DNA of 64,000 nucleotides from Bacteroidales bacterium (GCA_017962445.1 JAGCVI010000027.1:1-64000); one strand, 5' to 3'. Shown: positions 44,901 through 54,572, counted from the stretch's first letter. Made by a program: numbers and translations. The notes: generated by a model from the letters alone, not told the origin.

Positions 44901-46731
44901 CATCGTCGATCTCGCGGAGAAGTTCGACAGATGACCAGGGTTTACCGCTGGTGGCCTGAGCAAACGGAATACCGACAGTGATATAGTTAACAGCACCAGG
45001 TTTCAGAGTGAAAGGACCAGCAGACTGCATGAAACGACGGTCGCCCGGCTGAACATCGTCGCCAGAAGTAACCTCAGTCCAGTCATCAGGGTTCTTTTCA
45101 GGAATGACGCCATTGGTACCCCAATGCAAAGGATCGCTATCGCCCGGGAACATGAAGTCGCAGTTGAGATCGGTGGTACCAACGGAAACGGCGTTACCAC
45201 CATATTTCATGTGCTGACCATTCATCCAGTAACCCTGAAGGTAGTTGTAATAGTCGGTAGCCTTGGAAGGCTCACCATGAACTTTATCGTTCGAGTTGTC
45301 ATAGTATACGAAACGACGCATACCGAAACGTTCATCATCAATGATATTGTTACCAAAGTTAACACCGTTGATGGCGCAGTTACCGATGGAGTCGTTAGGC
45401 TGGAAATACCATGCACAAGAGGGAGCATAGTAAAGGTCGGCATCGTCGGTCAGCGAAATGGTGTCGTAACCAGGACGATCGGGAAGACGATAGTTTTCAA
45501 GTTCGTTGGGATAGTACAGACGCATCTTGTTGATATCAATCTTCGGGTTATCCATACCATCAGGATCCATGTAGGGGCCCTGGAAGAAGTCAATACCTAC
45601 TGCAGGGGGAACGCCACCAGTGTAGGCACCTGTTCCGGGACCGTCGCTCTCGTCACCGTTGTAGCAATAACCGAGACCACGTTTTACGTCGCAACCAATA
45701 TAGTCGTCCTGAGCATAACCCAAGTCTGGGTCAACCCACTGGCTGAAATAGGTATTACGGAGTTCATAGGTGGAACGGTTGATGATTTCGTAGGAATAGA
45801 AAGTCATGTCATTGATTTCGTCATTTGACGAGAATGCGAAGGCCTGAGCACGGATTTCAAGACCAATGGGCTGTCCGCCAGATTCGGTGTGGACGTTACC
45901 CATATCGTTGAATACCCACCAAATAGTCTGGTCACCCTTGAGGACCTGGTCGCTAAGCAGACCACCAGAGACTATGCCCAGAGAGTCCTCCATGGTCGGG
46001 AAAGGCCTGTAGGTTTCGCCAGGGGCGAGACTTGCCTTAAGAGTACGGGGACAGAGGGCGTTGTCGAAATCATAGTAGGGATAGTCACCTTTCTGATAGT
46101 TGTAGACACCATCACCGTCAGCATCGAAGAATGGAGCCAGATATCTGGACTGGTTGGCAAAGTTGCCATGAGCAGGCCATTCCTTGATAACTTGGGCGAT
46201 TGCACCTTCGTCATACTTGTCATTTGCGACAGGAGGATTGGACGAATAGTCGAACATCTGCATGAAAGTCTGCACCTCAGCCTGGCTGATTTTGTAATGA
46301 CGGTCATAGTAGTTACATACCTCTATTGTGACATCAGCGGTACCGTCGATGGTCAACGGACCCGGCCAATAGTCATCACCATCCTGACCGAAACGGAGAG
46401 CGGCGATACGGAGCTGGTCGTTGACGTCAGTTCCGCCAATCCATAGAGCGGCACAATAAAGAGGTGTTGAATTGCCGTCTTTGGGAATATAGTACCTGGC
46501 AATACTGCCGTCGTACCACATGTTACCGTAACCGTTAATCAAAGCGCGGACATTGTTAACGTTAAGCTCGGCAGTACTCTGTGCTCTTTTACACACAGCG
46601 GCTTTACGTTGTATCATGGCCTTCTTTGCACTGTTTTTTCTACATTCAGTGCATTCACGAGCCGATACTGTTCCCACTATGGATGAGAACAACAAAGCCA
46701 ACAAGACTGTTTTAATAAATATATTTTTCAT
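41956..46731 (-). CDS. Giant T9SS-exported protein with C-terminal sorting domain
   Basis: 1591 aa. Signal peptide NIFIKTVLLALLFSSIVGTVSA, then a Cys-rich stretch RECTECRKNSAKKA. The bulk is a beta-rich surface protein with no enzymatic motif I can identify; it contains a Ca-binding-like DADGDGVYNYQKGDYP near 205 and an Fn3-like stretch beginning DGPDAPTLVVQEMSNEVMLYI near 635. The end (VVPNPYYSYSTYE.., TIRIYTVDGTLVRTI, WDLHNHNGIPIAGGIYLIHF) is a FlgD-Ig/T9SS type A-like sorting domain. It lies between the TonB-dependent receptor and the PorV-like gene. A structural or adhesive surface role is a guess. Confidence 0.75.
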   Translation of the reverse strand: MKNIFIKTVLLALLFSSIVGTVSARECTECRKNSAKKAMIQRKAAVCKRAQSTAELNVNNVRALINGYGNMWYDGSIARYYIPKDGNSTPLYCAALWIGGTDVNDQLRIAALRFGQDGDDYWPGPLTIDGTADVTIEVCNYYDRHYKISQAEVQTFMQMFDYSSNPPVANDKYDEGAIAQVIKEWPAHGNFANQSRYLAPFFDADGDGVYNYQKGDYPYYDFDNALCPRTLKASLAPGETYRPFPTMEDSLGIVSGGLLSDQVLKGDQTIWWVFNDMGNVHTESGGQPIGLEIRAQAFAFSSNDEINDMTFYSYEIINRSTYELRNTYFSQWVDPDLGYAQDDYIGCDVKRGLGYCYNGDESDGPGTGAYTGGVPPAVGIDFFQGPYMDPDGMDNPKIDINKMRLYYPNELENYRLPDRPGYDTISLTDDADLYYAPSCAWYFQPNDSIGNCAINGVNFGNNIIDDERFGMRRFVYYDNSNDKVHGEPSKATDYYNYLQGYWMNGQHMKYGGNAVSVGTTDLNCDFMFPGDSDPLHWGTNGVIPEKNPDDWTEVTSGDDVQPGDRRFMQSAGPFTLKPGAVNYITVGIPFAQATSGKPWSSVELLREIDDVCQALFENCFKVLDGPDAPTLVVQEMSNEVMLYITYENENSNNYGESYDEEDPSIVRAYFDANGVQHSYTRDQRSYKFEGYQIYQLVDANASIADIGNESKARLVAQCDIENYYDDTAANPSQPIGTLVNYQTNTATGILTGQIMVNGSNNGIKHVFRVNTDQFASGTNTRLVNNKEYYYICVAYAHNRYAEYNQSNPNGQKEPYLAGRKYEKGGAIPVMKAIPHDPSSENGGTVVRSTFGLCPNITRIEGYGNGGNVLEITEESIAELMGQPGVVGMNPGTFVESTTAGSYRASMDNPCIIAHPRYEQNAGPINVRVIDPLSLRTSGEFYIKFDTVTSDSQSKWVIFKKDGSPLFQDANGNNVYSDTADFVISRYNEQLFLDLGIAVAITEPKAVATSLVVSGTDVQGGIINDGTVLSATMKFDDNTHQWLSGIADNDNRIEFNWIRSGSQYAAANRSNFLNGSGAISARESYLDDDYYKTQIDYSHDNSIKNEAVDKYQTFEGLIGGTWAPYGLVSTREYHPGFSLYYYMANKSVLDSLKTNAPSQWTLLNYYGDLRKTLDYSANKSLMFNDFSKLPSVRVVITSDKSKWTRCPVLEMCDDYTQAEGNARRFQMRKHKSINKDGDTTTATGVSNNPDDANYISEYGMGWFPGYAINLSTGERLNIMYGEDSRYAQFNGRDMMWNPVSADIVGTQNYVMGGRHYIYIMNAMSQDFPYYHVERDNYIKFTYASPSYDAGRWAVKMLRSLDHLFTTTPTNRINQGLLKSNTPYVLPMRDSSSFLFSTVAWVNMPVVYENIDNPANIPTDVTIDLHVNGRYGRYLGDNKTTPENVGYTIENNNNPMYMFELDSSIVTLTNMATGPHATQSYKDSIMNAINVVPNPYYSYSTYETASQLETKVRFVNVPGNTTIRIYTVDGTLVRTIPSTPSNQTTVDWDLHNHNGIPIAGGIYLIHFSNPNIGERVVKWFGTMRPVDLNSFQF

Positions 46732-46784
46732 TTCTTTATAATTTTTCTCGTGTTAAAATCTCATTCAGAATTACAAATACACTG

Positions 46785-49700
46785 TTAGAAACTGTAGGTC
46801 AGAGTAACGCGGATTGTTCTCGGCGAGGAGTAGTTCCAATAATTGTTGCCCAGCATGATGCTGTACATATCACGGAACGATTCTGGATTGAGATAAGCAT
46901 TGATAACAGACTGGGTCTCGGGGTCGGTGAGGTAGCCGTTATCGGTCGGGTTGCCAGTCACAGAAAACACGCCAGTGACATTTCTGATGTCAAAGAGGTT
47001 TCTGACAGTGACAGCGGCATTGAGCATAGTACGCTTCGGAGCCTTGCCGTCGTGACGTTTAATCTCGATAGGCCAAGATTTGTCGACGACAACGTCGAAA
47101 TAGAATCCCCAAGGCAGACGTGCACCGCGATAGCTACCGACAATTGTCTGCTGAGTATTGCTGAACTGTCTGGTATAAGGACGACCTGACTGAGCGACAG
47201 CGAGGAAGTTGACACCAAAGTTCTCGAGCGGGAAGATATCTTTCTTACGGTCATTACCGTTTTCATCCTTCACAACACGGGTAATCTTGGGACCTTCGCC
47301 CTTATTGAAACGGTAGTCGACATTAGCCTTGAACTCGTGACGACGGTCATCGCTAATGGGGTTGAGCATCTTGAGAGTGGTGTAGCCATCCTTGATAAGC
47401 TCTGACATCGTTGTGGACGACAGACCAGTACCCTCAGCATACTGAAGGGTGTAGTTGGCGTTGATACGTATGTTCTTGGACTGACGCATGTCAAAAGAGA
47501 GGGAGAAACCCTTGATTGTCTTGAAGTCAAGGTTATCATAGGAATAGTAGCTCTGGTTGGGGTCAGCGCCAGCATACTGAACCAGCTGAATAAGGTCGCG
47601 GGTTTCTTTGTAGTAAGCAGAGATGCTGATAGCAGCTGTCTTCTCCTCGTTGAGCGCTTGCTGGAAACCAAGCTCATAGTTGGTGATACGCTCAGGCTTC
47701 AGGTTGGGGTTGTTGATGCTACCAGATATTCTGTTCATATAGAGATAGCTCAGGTAGTCGGCCTGCCATCCACCGGAGGGACGACGAGCAATAATATCAT
47801 AGTTGGCCTTGAACTGAGATTTGTCGCTAACAGGGAATGAGAAAGCGATACGTGGCATGACAACAATCTGAGGATCGTAGTCTTTGAAAGCTCTCGAGGA
47901 GATTTTGTTACCACTGGCATTACCGTTCTGGAAGATATCCTGTCCACCACCGTCACCCTTGGTACGATAGGGATTCGGTTTACCAGACTCACCCTTGATT
48001 TCGTTGGGAGAATTGACCTGGACACCGTCAGCATCATACCAAGTGCCACCGCTACGATAACCGAGAATGGTAGGAACATCATTCTTGGACTCGTTGACAT
48101 AGACTACCCAATCATCCTGTGCGGCGTTGGGGAAACTGGTACGTCCGTTACCCAAATCATAGGGTGCCGAACCAGAACGCAGATCACCGACAGTGTAAGA
48201 CTCATACAGCAGATAGGGGTCTTTCAGAACCATCTGGTTACCGTCGAAATAGTCTACACGGACACCAACGTTGAAGATAAGGTCGGAGAGGAAGAATTTA
48301 TCCTGAATGTAACCAGCAGCGTAAATGGGAGAGAATGCGGGAATGTACTGATAGTTCTTGTGACCACGTCCAACAGGATCGAAGAAGTCATCAAGGCTCC
48401 AGGTACGTGAGTTGTATTTCTCGCCAGTATGATCAAAACCATAGTAGCTCACAAGTTGGTTACCGGAATTGAAGAGTTCGTTGGCAGAGAACATATTGAT
48501 GCCACCGAAACTTTCGTAGTCGTTGGGGGAATAACGGTCGATGTCGAGCCAGTCACTACCATTGGGATCAAGACCAAGGGCTTGACGGAGAGACTCACTA
48601 AAATGGGTGATACCACCACCAACCTTGCGATTGTAATCAACATAGAGGTCAGAGCCTTTGAAATATTCAATAGGATGATCATAGTCGAGCTGGGTGATAT
48701 GAGCATTAGCATTATCGCGCATCAGCTGCCAGAGGCTGTAGGCAGAAAGACCATAAGAGGCCTCGTTGACCTGGTCATACTGGAAACCGATTTCAATATC
48801 ATGCTTCAAGATTGTAGCGGCAGCCTTAGCAGAAACAAAGTAGTAGTTGTTTTCTGACTTGGAGTAGGAACCGCTCTGAACACCTACATTTGAAAACAGG
48901 CCATACACATTCGAAGGGGAATAACCATTGAGAAGACCATTAAAACCGCGAATCATATCAAACGAAGTCAAGTAAGGACGAAGGCCTGCCATATTCGGAT
49001 CGTTGAACAACTGATTTGTATAGTTGGCCAAAAGAGGATTGTATGGCGACGGGGCAACATACTCAACTCTTTCAATCCAACCATTTTGTACATGAGCAGC
49101 CTGAGTGGTGCCATGGTAGTTGTAGTCAGAACGGATTTCATACGAACGCTCCTGAGTACGGTTGAAAGTGGCGATATGACCATATTTGAAGATGTCGTCG
49201 CCAAAATGTTCATTGTAACTCTTTGCAGAGTAGCGGTTGAACATGGCCGTAATCTGATACATTACTTTCGACACAACAGGGTCAACCTTCTCTGCGGAGT
49301 TAGACTCGTCTGTAGTCGGTTCCGGATCTTTGAAACGTTGGACGAAATCGGCCGTGATTACAAAGTTCTTAACCTTTGACACGCCATTAGCAGCGTTGTG
49401 AAGGTTGAGCGGGAAATAGCTTAGAGAGGTGCTGGGGGAATATGAAAAGTCGAACTCACCGTTGAGTACGAGAGATGTATACTCGGAGAAACGGAAATCA
49501 AGAGCACCCTCAAGTCCGACAGAATAGTTCCGGAAGTTAGCCTCGCGATCACTATTTGCATAATAGTTATTTGCTGTGGGACGCTTAATCGAGACAAAGT
49601 CATTTCTTGTCAACTGAGTTTCGGCCGTATAATTCACGGTACGTTCCACTGGATCGTATACGAGAGGAGCGGCTTCTATTTCCATTACTTTCGCATCGTT

Positions 49701-50588
49701 TACGACAAGATAACGACCGTCCTTAGGTCTGTAGTAAGGGAACTTAGCTGTAGATCCCTGACCAGTAAAACGGAAGCCAAGGAAAGTACGCTTACCCGTT
49801 TCCTTACCTTCGTCATCCCTGATGGCAGTCTTGATAACAGGGCCACTCAAATAAACGACCAAGCTGTTATAGAGACGGTAGTCAAGATAGGTTTCGTACT
49901 TCACGAGGCCCATTAAATTTGTTGAAGGCGGTTTAAGAGTAATAATCTGCGTACCACCGATAGCCTCACCGATGTTGGCGGGAGTACCTCCAAGAATCAC
50001 CTGGATTTCAGCGATGGCTTCCTTGGGGACATTGACACCCGTACGAGTACGAACACCATTCTTCATGGTGACCATGTTATCCTCACCACGGGCGGATCCT
50101 GTACCACCGTCGTCGTAACCGACACCGGCCACCGCAGCGACTATACCCTCGACCGAGTTGGTAGGCATTCTACCGATATCCTCGGCGGAGATACGTGCTC
50201 CAGTTTCAGGAGTACCAATTTCGATGACAGGCACCTTATGTTCCTTGACAATCACAGGTCCCAGGACCGTAGTGGACTTGCCAAGAGATTCATTGTAGAC
50301 AGTGAATCCAGATGCTTTAACATCGATTGTTGATTTCACGGTGGAATAGCTGGTATACGATACCTCTATGTCGTATTTACCCACTTGGACACCTTTTATG
50401 GTATAACCGCCATCCAAGCCTGTTTTGGCAGCACCGACCTGCTGGCCATCCTGCCATATAGACACTTTCGCACCGATAAGGGGCTCTCCTTTTTCGTCAG
50501 AGATGATACCTTTAATGGTACCCTGCGCAAAGGCCACAACCTGTGCGACCAATAGCAGCCCAATTGTTAATAGTACCTTTCTAAACAT
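46785..50588 (-). CDS. TonB-dependent receptor with carboxypeptidase-regulatory-like N-domain
   Basis: 1267 aa. Signal peptide LLTIGLLLVAQVVAFAQ, then GTIKGIISDEKGEPLIGAKVSI..GLDGGYTIKGVQVGKYDIEVSYTSY (CarboxypepD_reg-like, 22-105), a plug domain (MPTNSVEGIVAAVAGV..VILGGTPANIGEAIGGTQI, about 145-220), then a large beta-barrel to the C-terminal VTLTYSF. It belongs to the outer-membrane proteins that import ligands with TonB energy, but no SusD follows, and the adjacent T9SS cargo and PorV-like genes suggest a different job. The substrate is unknown. The gaps are 34 nt upstream and 53 nt downstream, with no promoter box in either. Confidence 0.85.
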   Translation of the reverse strand: MFRKVLLTIGLLLVAQVVAFAQGTIKGIISDEKGEPLIGAKVSIWQDGQQVGAAKTGLDGGYTIKGVQVGKYDIEVSYTSYSTVKSTIDVKASGFTVYNESLGKSTTVLGPVIVKEHKVPVIEIGTPETGARISAEDIGRMPTNSVEGIVAAVAGVGYDDGGTGSARGEDNMVTMKNGVRTRTGVNVPKEAIAEIQVILGGTPANIGEAIGGTQIITLKPPSTNLMGLVKYETYLDYRLYNSLVVYLSGPVIKTAIRDDEGKETGKRTFLGFRFTGQGSTAKFPYYRPKDGRYLVVNDAKVMEIEAAPLVYDPVERTVNYTAETQLTRNDFVSIKRPTANNYYANSDREANFRNYSVGLEGALDFRFSEYTSLVLNGEFDFSYSPSTSLSYFPLNLHNAANGVSKVKNFVITADFVQRFKDPEPTTDESNSAEKVDPVVSKVMYQITAMFNRYSAKSYNEHFGDDIFKYGHIATFNRTQERSYEIRSDYNYHGTTQAAHVQNGWIERVEYVAPSPYNPLLANYTNQLFNDPNMAGLRPYLTSFDMIRGFNGLLNGYSPSNVYGLFSNVGVQSGSYSKSENNYYFVSAKAAATILKHDIEIGFQYDQVNEASYGLSAYSLWQLMRDNANAHITQLDYDHPIEYFKGSDLYVDYNRKVGGGITHFSESLRQALGLDPNGSDWLDIDRYSPNDYESFGGINMFSANELFNSGNQLVSYYGFDHTGEKYNSRTWSLDDFFDPVGRGHKNYQYIPAFSPIYAAGYIQDKFFLSDLIFNVGVRVDYFDGNQMVLKDPYLLYESYTVGDLRSGSAPYDLGNGRTSFPNAAQDDWVVYVNESKNDVPTILGYRSGGTWYDADGVQVNSPNEIKGESGKPNPYRTKGDGGGQDIFQNGNASGNKISSRAFKDYDPQIVVMPRIAFSFPVSDKSQFKANYDIIARRPSGGWQADYLSYLYMNRISGSINNPNLKPERITNYELGFQQALNEEKTAAISISAYYKETRDLIQLVQYAGADPNQSYYSYDNLDFKTIKGFSLSFDMRQSKNIRINANYTLQYAEGTGLSSTTMSELIKDGYTTLKMLNPISDDRRHEFKANVDYRFNKGEGPKITRVVKDENGNDRKKDIFPLENFGVNFLAVAQSGRPYTRQFSNTQQTIVGSYRGARLPWGFYFDVVVDKSWPIEIKRHDGKAPKRTMLNAAVTVRNLFDIRNVTGVFSVTGNPTDNGYLTDPETQSVINAYLNPESFRDMYSIMLGNNYWNYSSPRTIRVTLTYSF

Positions 50589-50622
50589 ACTTGTCGTTTT
50601 TGTATAGAGTTAATTATTAAAT

Positions 50623-51033
50623 TTATTTCATGTCAGAGATGTAGTCGTTCTGCAGAATAGTCTGATATATGAATGCCTGTCGCAAATTGAAGCCTCCCAT
50701 TTGCTCAAGAGGGTTATAAGCCGGAGTCTGCTCTCGACGAGTGTTGTCAACATTGTCGTGAGAATCCCAATCAATCGGCTGATTCTCATAAGAGAAATAA
50801 TCTTGGGCTATGGTACTGCTATTATTACGGGCAGCGCGATTACGATATTCGTTGGATTTCACAGAGCCTGCATTAGCAGAAGCCATGGCAGGTCGTACCA
50901 CATTTTTGGCACGACCCTGACCATTATTCTGTTTTTGAGCAGGCTTCTTTTCCGACGATTTCTTATTGCCGCCGGTCAATAGACTGCCCAATCCGAGGAT
51001 GGCTATTGTGATTATAATCTCTATAAAATCCAT
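50623..51033 (-). CDS. Small single-span membrane protein, unknown function
   Basis: 136 aa. One hydrophobic segment at residues about 3-21 (FIEIIITIAILGLGSLLTG), then a basic, disordered stretch (KKSSEKKPAQKQNNGQGRAKN) and a Tyr/Asn-rich acidic tail ending LRQAFIYQTILQNDYISDMK, a likely short interaction helix. No family recognised. It sits 34 nt after secDF and 34 nt before the TonB-dependent receptor on the same strand, so it is probably cotranscribed with both. Confidence 0.6.
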   Translation of the reverse strand: MDFIEIIITIAILGLGSLLTGGNKKSSEKKPAQKQNNGQGRAKNVVRPAMASANAGSVKSNEYRNRAARNNSSTIAQDYFSYENQPIDWDSHDNVDNTRREQTPAYNPLEQMGGFNLRQAFIYQTILQNDYISDMK

Positions 51034-51067
51034 AGATATTCCGAAGAAGACTATATATTATAGAATA

Positions 51068-54000
51068 CTACTTATTATTATTTTTTGCTTTGAGTTCTCT
51101 GCGTTTGCTCACCTCATAAACGATGGGGCATGCAAGGCAGACAGAGGAGAACATACCGCAGATGACACCGACCAAGAGGGCAAAGATGAATCCGCGGATA
51201 ACCTCACCACCGAAGATGAACATCATCAACAGAGTGAAGAAGGTTGTACCCGAAGTATTGATGGTACGAGCCAACGTTGCATTGATAGCATCATTCATGT
51301 GCTGAATCATGTCACGTTTCGGATATAGGGTTCTGTTCTCACGCACACGGTCGAAGATAACCACGGTAGCATTGATTGAGTAACCGATCACAGTAAGTAC
51401 AGCTGCGATGAACGACTGATCAACATCAAGGCTGAACGGAAGGAGACCATGGAGTAGGGCGAACAAACCGATAATAAGGATGGTATCGTGTGACAAGGCA
51501 GCGATACTACCGACACCGAAACGCCAGCTTCTGAATCGAATTCCGATGTAAGCGAAGATAACGAGCAGACCACCCAAGACAGCCAATATAGCCGAACGCT
51601 TCATATCAGAAGCCATTGTGGCCTCAACCTGGGCAGACTGAATAATACCACCATGAGGTTCTGCATTTACAAATTCCTCATAGGTAAGATCACTGTTGTT
51701 AAAGGACTGCTTCAAACTCGTGTACAGTTTGTCGTTGATAATCTGATCCTCTGTTACGGCACTGTCTTTGTCAATCTTGTACGTGGTACGGTAGCTTTCC
51801 TCAAAATCTTTGGGATTGACGTTGGTGGTGATCTTCACCTGATTGCTCGGTCCAAATGACTTGACCTCGACATTCTTACCAAACTCAGTGGTAAGCTTGT
51901 CGCGGATCTCACCAATATTGGCATCCTTGTCGAAACGGACAACATAAGTACGACCTCCGGTGAAGTCAATGCCGAGGCTCATTTTGTGAGCGAAGATACC
52001 GATGAAGCAAATGAGTATTGCTGTGACACCGATGATGTAGAAGGTCTTGCGCTTGCCCATGAAGTCGAAATTAGCATTGCGCATGAAGTTTTCACTAAAG
52101 CTGAAGGAGAAGTTGAGTTTCTTCTTGTGGTTCAGCATCCAGTCAATAACCAGACGTGTAATGAAGATACTCGTGAACAGAGAGGTAACAATACCAATGC
52201 AGAGAGTGACTGCGAAACCTCTAATAGTACCCGAACCGAACATGATAAGAACGAGGCCAAGGAGGAAGGTAGTCACCTGACCGTCGATGATAGCCGACAT
52301 AGCGTTCTTGAAACCTTCATCGATAGCATTGGCGAGATTCTTGCCTGCGCGAAGCTCTTCCTTTATACGTTCGTAGATAATGACGTTACCGTCGACGGCC
52401 ATAGCCATGGTAAGTACTATACCAGCGATACCAGGCAGTGTCAACACAGCACCAAGAGATGCCAAAACGCCCATAAGGAGGAACACGTTAGTGATAAGTG
52501 CAACAACCGAGACCCAACCGGCGCGGTTGTAGAATACCACCATATAAATAAGAACAATAATAAATGCGAGGATGAAAGAGATCAAACCCTTGTGAATGGA
52601 TTCCTGACCGAGCGAAGGTCCAACGATTTCCTCCTGGACGATACGAGCAGGAGCAGGGAGAGAACCTGACTTGAGCACGTTGGCAAGGTCCTTAGCCTCT
52701 TCAAGTGTGAAGTCACCAGTAATGGATGAACGGCCACCAGCAATTTCGTCATTGACATTAGGAGCCGAGTAGACCTCGTCGTCAAGCACGATAGCAACGC
52801 ATTTGTTGATATTATCATGAGTGACGTTCTTCCAAATGCGGGCACCGTCGGAATTCATTGTCATGGAAATTTCATTACCGTTCTGGTCGAAATCCTGACG
52901 TGCATCGGTAACGACATCGCCCTCGAGTTTAGCCTTGGGTTCGCCGGTCTCGTTGTCATAGTCCTCAACCTTGATAGCGTAAAGGATGTAAACCTTTGAA
53001 TCATGTTTGTGAGGTTTATATGACCAGAGGAATTTCACTTCCTTACGGTTAATTATATTTCCAGAGATACCTTCTCTGATGTAGCTATTAACCTTTGCAG
53101 TATCAGTTTCACGGACAAACATGATTTCAGGTGCACGCGGGGTGTAGTCGATGCTGTCCTTCACTTTTGGGTCAGGGTGAGGACCGCGCACGGAGACAGC
53201 GAGGGAGAGAAGAGGATGTGCATTGGAGATAGTATCATTAGAATTGCCACGTTTCTTGGAAGCGCATAATTCATCAGTCTGGACCAATGTATTATACATG
53301 CGATTGTATTCGGCCTGGGTCTGATCATCCTTGATGCTATAGGTGGCCCAAAATTCAAGTTTAGCAGTACCTCTGAGGAGTTTGCGTACACGCTTGGGGT
53401 CTTTCACACCCGGGAGCTCAACGAGGATACGTTCAGTAGCCGAAAGCTTCTGGATGTTAGGCTGAGCGACACCGAACTTGTCAATACGTCTGGTAATGAC
53501 ATCGTAAGTTTTCTCGTAAGCTTCACTGGTTTTGTTCTTCAACTCTGCAATAACCTTGTCGTTATCGTTCTCGTTAACCGTGATTCCGTTGAGCTTGCCG
53601 CCAAAGTATTTCGACAGACGCACATCCTTGTTGATTTTCTTGATGGCCTCATAGAAAAGAGAAACGAAATCAGTGTTTGAAGACTCCTGATCCTTCAGAG
53701 CCTGGTCAATTGCCTTATTGAAAGTATCGTCAGCACGATTGCCAGCCAAAGCCTTGACAACATCGACTGTCGAAACCTCAAGCATCACGTTCATACCACC
53801 TTTAAGGTCGAGGCCGAGGTTGATTTCACGGGCCTGGCATTTTCTGTAGGTAAATCCAAGCCAAACTTTTTCATTGGCCATGGAATCAAGATATTGACCT
53901 TCTCTGTTCTTGCGGAGAGAGTCAGCGATGATGGCAGACCAGTTGTCGAGCATCGACTGGCGATTCTGCCAATATTTAGCACCTTCAAAGGAGGCTGCAT

Positions 54001-54376
54001 TCTGCAATTCATTTAATTTGTTACCAGTGATTAATGCGACATACTCATTCTCACAGTCCCTACGTATGGAGTCCCTAATAGCAAGTTTGTTGAGCTTTTC
54101 GTTAGGCAACAGCCCGACCGACAATGAATCATAGCATTCTTCCAAATGATTCTGTCCGATTTCACTTTCGAGATAGTCCAAGGAGAGTTTTTTTGCTTCT
54201 TTAGTAGCCAAAGCAAGCTGAATATCAGCCTTTCCCTGTGAACTCTCAATATATTCACCAGCTACCTTTCTCGCATTCTTCTCAACATGCCTTGTAGCGA
54301 AAGAAAACGACAATTGGAATAGACAAACGAGTACAAAAGTAATCGCCAAAAACTTGATAAGTCCTTTATTCTGCAT
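51068..54376 (-). CDS. secDF: SecD-SecF fusion protein translocase subunit
   Basis: 1102 aa. SecD part: TM1 near residue 8-27, a large periplasmic domain with LGLDLKGGMNVMLEV (about 188-203) and VELPGVKDPKRVRKLLRGTAKLEF, then helices from about 600 with AGIVLTMAMAVDGNVIIYERIKEELRAG. The SecF part begins near 780 with FDFMGKRKTFYIIG and SLGIDFTGGRTYVVR and ends with INATVVIFDRVRENRTLYPKRD and the final helices. It uses the proton gradient to help pull preproteins out of SecYEG on the periplasmic side. It heads the co-directional run that includes surface-protein genes. Confidence 0.95.
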   Translation of the reverse strand: MQNKGLIKFLAITFVLVCLFQLSFSFATRHVEKNARKVAGEYIESSQGKADIQLALATKEAKKLSLDYLESEIGQNHLEECYDSLSVGLLPNEKLNKLAIRDSIRRDCENEYVALITGNKLNELQNAASFEGAKYWQNRQSMLDNWSAIIADSLRKNREGQYLDSMANEKVWLGFTYRKCQAREINLGLDLKGGMNVMLEVSTVDVVKALAGNRADDTFNKAIDQALKDQESSNTDFVSLFYEAIKKINKDVRLSKYFGGKLNGITVNENDNDKVIAELKNKTSEAYEKTYDVITRRIDKFGVAQPNIQKLSATERILVELPGVKDPKRVRKLLRGTAKLEFWATYSIKDDQTQAEYNRMYNTLVQTDELCASKKRGNSNDTISNAHPLLSLAVSVRGPHPDPKVKDSIDYTPRAPEIMFVRETDTAKVNSYIREGISGNIINRKEVKFLWSYKPHKHDSKVYILYAIKVEDYDNETGEPKAKLEGDVVTDARQDFDQNGNEISMTMNSDGARIWKNVTHDNINKCVAIVLDDEVYSAPNVNDEIAGGRSSITGDFTLEEAKDLANVLKSGSLPAPARIVQEEIVGPSLGQESIHKGLISFILAFIIVLIYMVVFYNRAGWVSVVALITNVFLLMGVLASLGAVLTLPGIAGIVLTMAMAVDGNVIIYERIKEELRAGKNLANAIDEGFKNAMSAIIDGQVTTFLLGLVLIMFGSGTIRGFAVTLCIGIVTSLFTSIFITRLVIDWMLNHKKKLNFSFSFSENFMRNANFDFMGKRKTFYIIGVTAILICFIGIFAHKMSLGIDFTGGRTYVVRFDKDANIGEIRDKLTTEFGKNVEVKSFGPSNQVKITTNVNPKDFEESYRTTYKIDKDSAVTEDQIINDKLYTSLKQSFNNSDLTYEEFVNAEPHGGIIQSAQVEATMASDMKRSAILAVLGGLLVIFAYIGIRFRSWRFGVGSIAALSHDTILIIGLFALLHGLLPFSLDVDQSFIAAVLTVIGYSINATVVIFDRVRENRTLYPKRDMIQHMNDAINATLARTINTSGTTFFTLLMMFIFGGEVIRGFIFALLVGVICGMFSSVCLACPIVYEVSKRRELKAKNNNK

Positions 54377-54423
54377 ATCTTACGTGTTAAAGTTTTTTTT
54401 AGTTATTGTACATTTTGAACATG

Positions 54424-54453
54424 CAAAAATAAGAATTTTTATTGACTTGCCAA
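54424..54453 (-). promoter_or_regulatory. Promoter of secDF and downstream genes
   Basis: Minus strand TTG (54453-54451), 19-nt spacer, TATTTTTG (54431-54424), 48 nt before the secDF ATG. Confidence 0.65.
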
Positions 54454-54516
54454 CATTTTTTGTAAAAAAATCTATATTATTTACATAACAAAACAATAAA
54501 GCGTTAGAAATCAACA

Positions 54517-54549
54517 TGTGCAAAATGTCAAAAAAAATGCGTATCTTTG
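54517..54549 (+). promoter_or_regulatory. Promoter of radC
   Basis: TATCTTTG at 54542-54549, with TGTG (one mismatch to TTTG) at 54517-54520, spacer 21 nt. It lies inside the longer radC frame, so translation should start at 54573. Confidence 0.6.
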
Positions 54550-54572
54550 CACAAAAATTCAGAATCGAAAAC

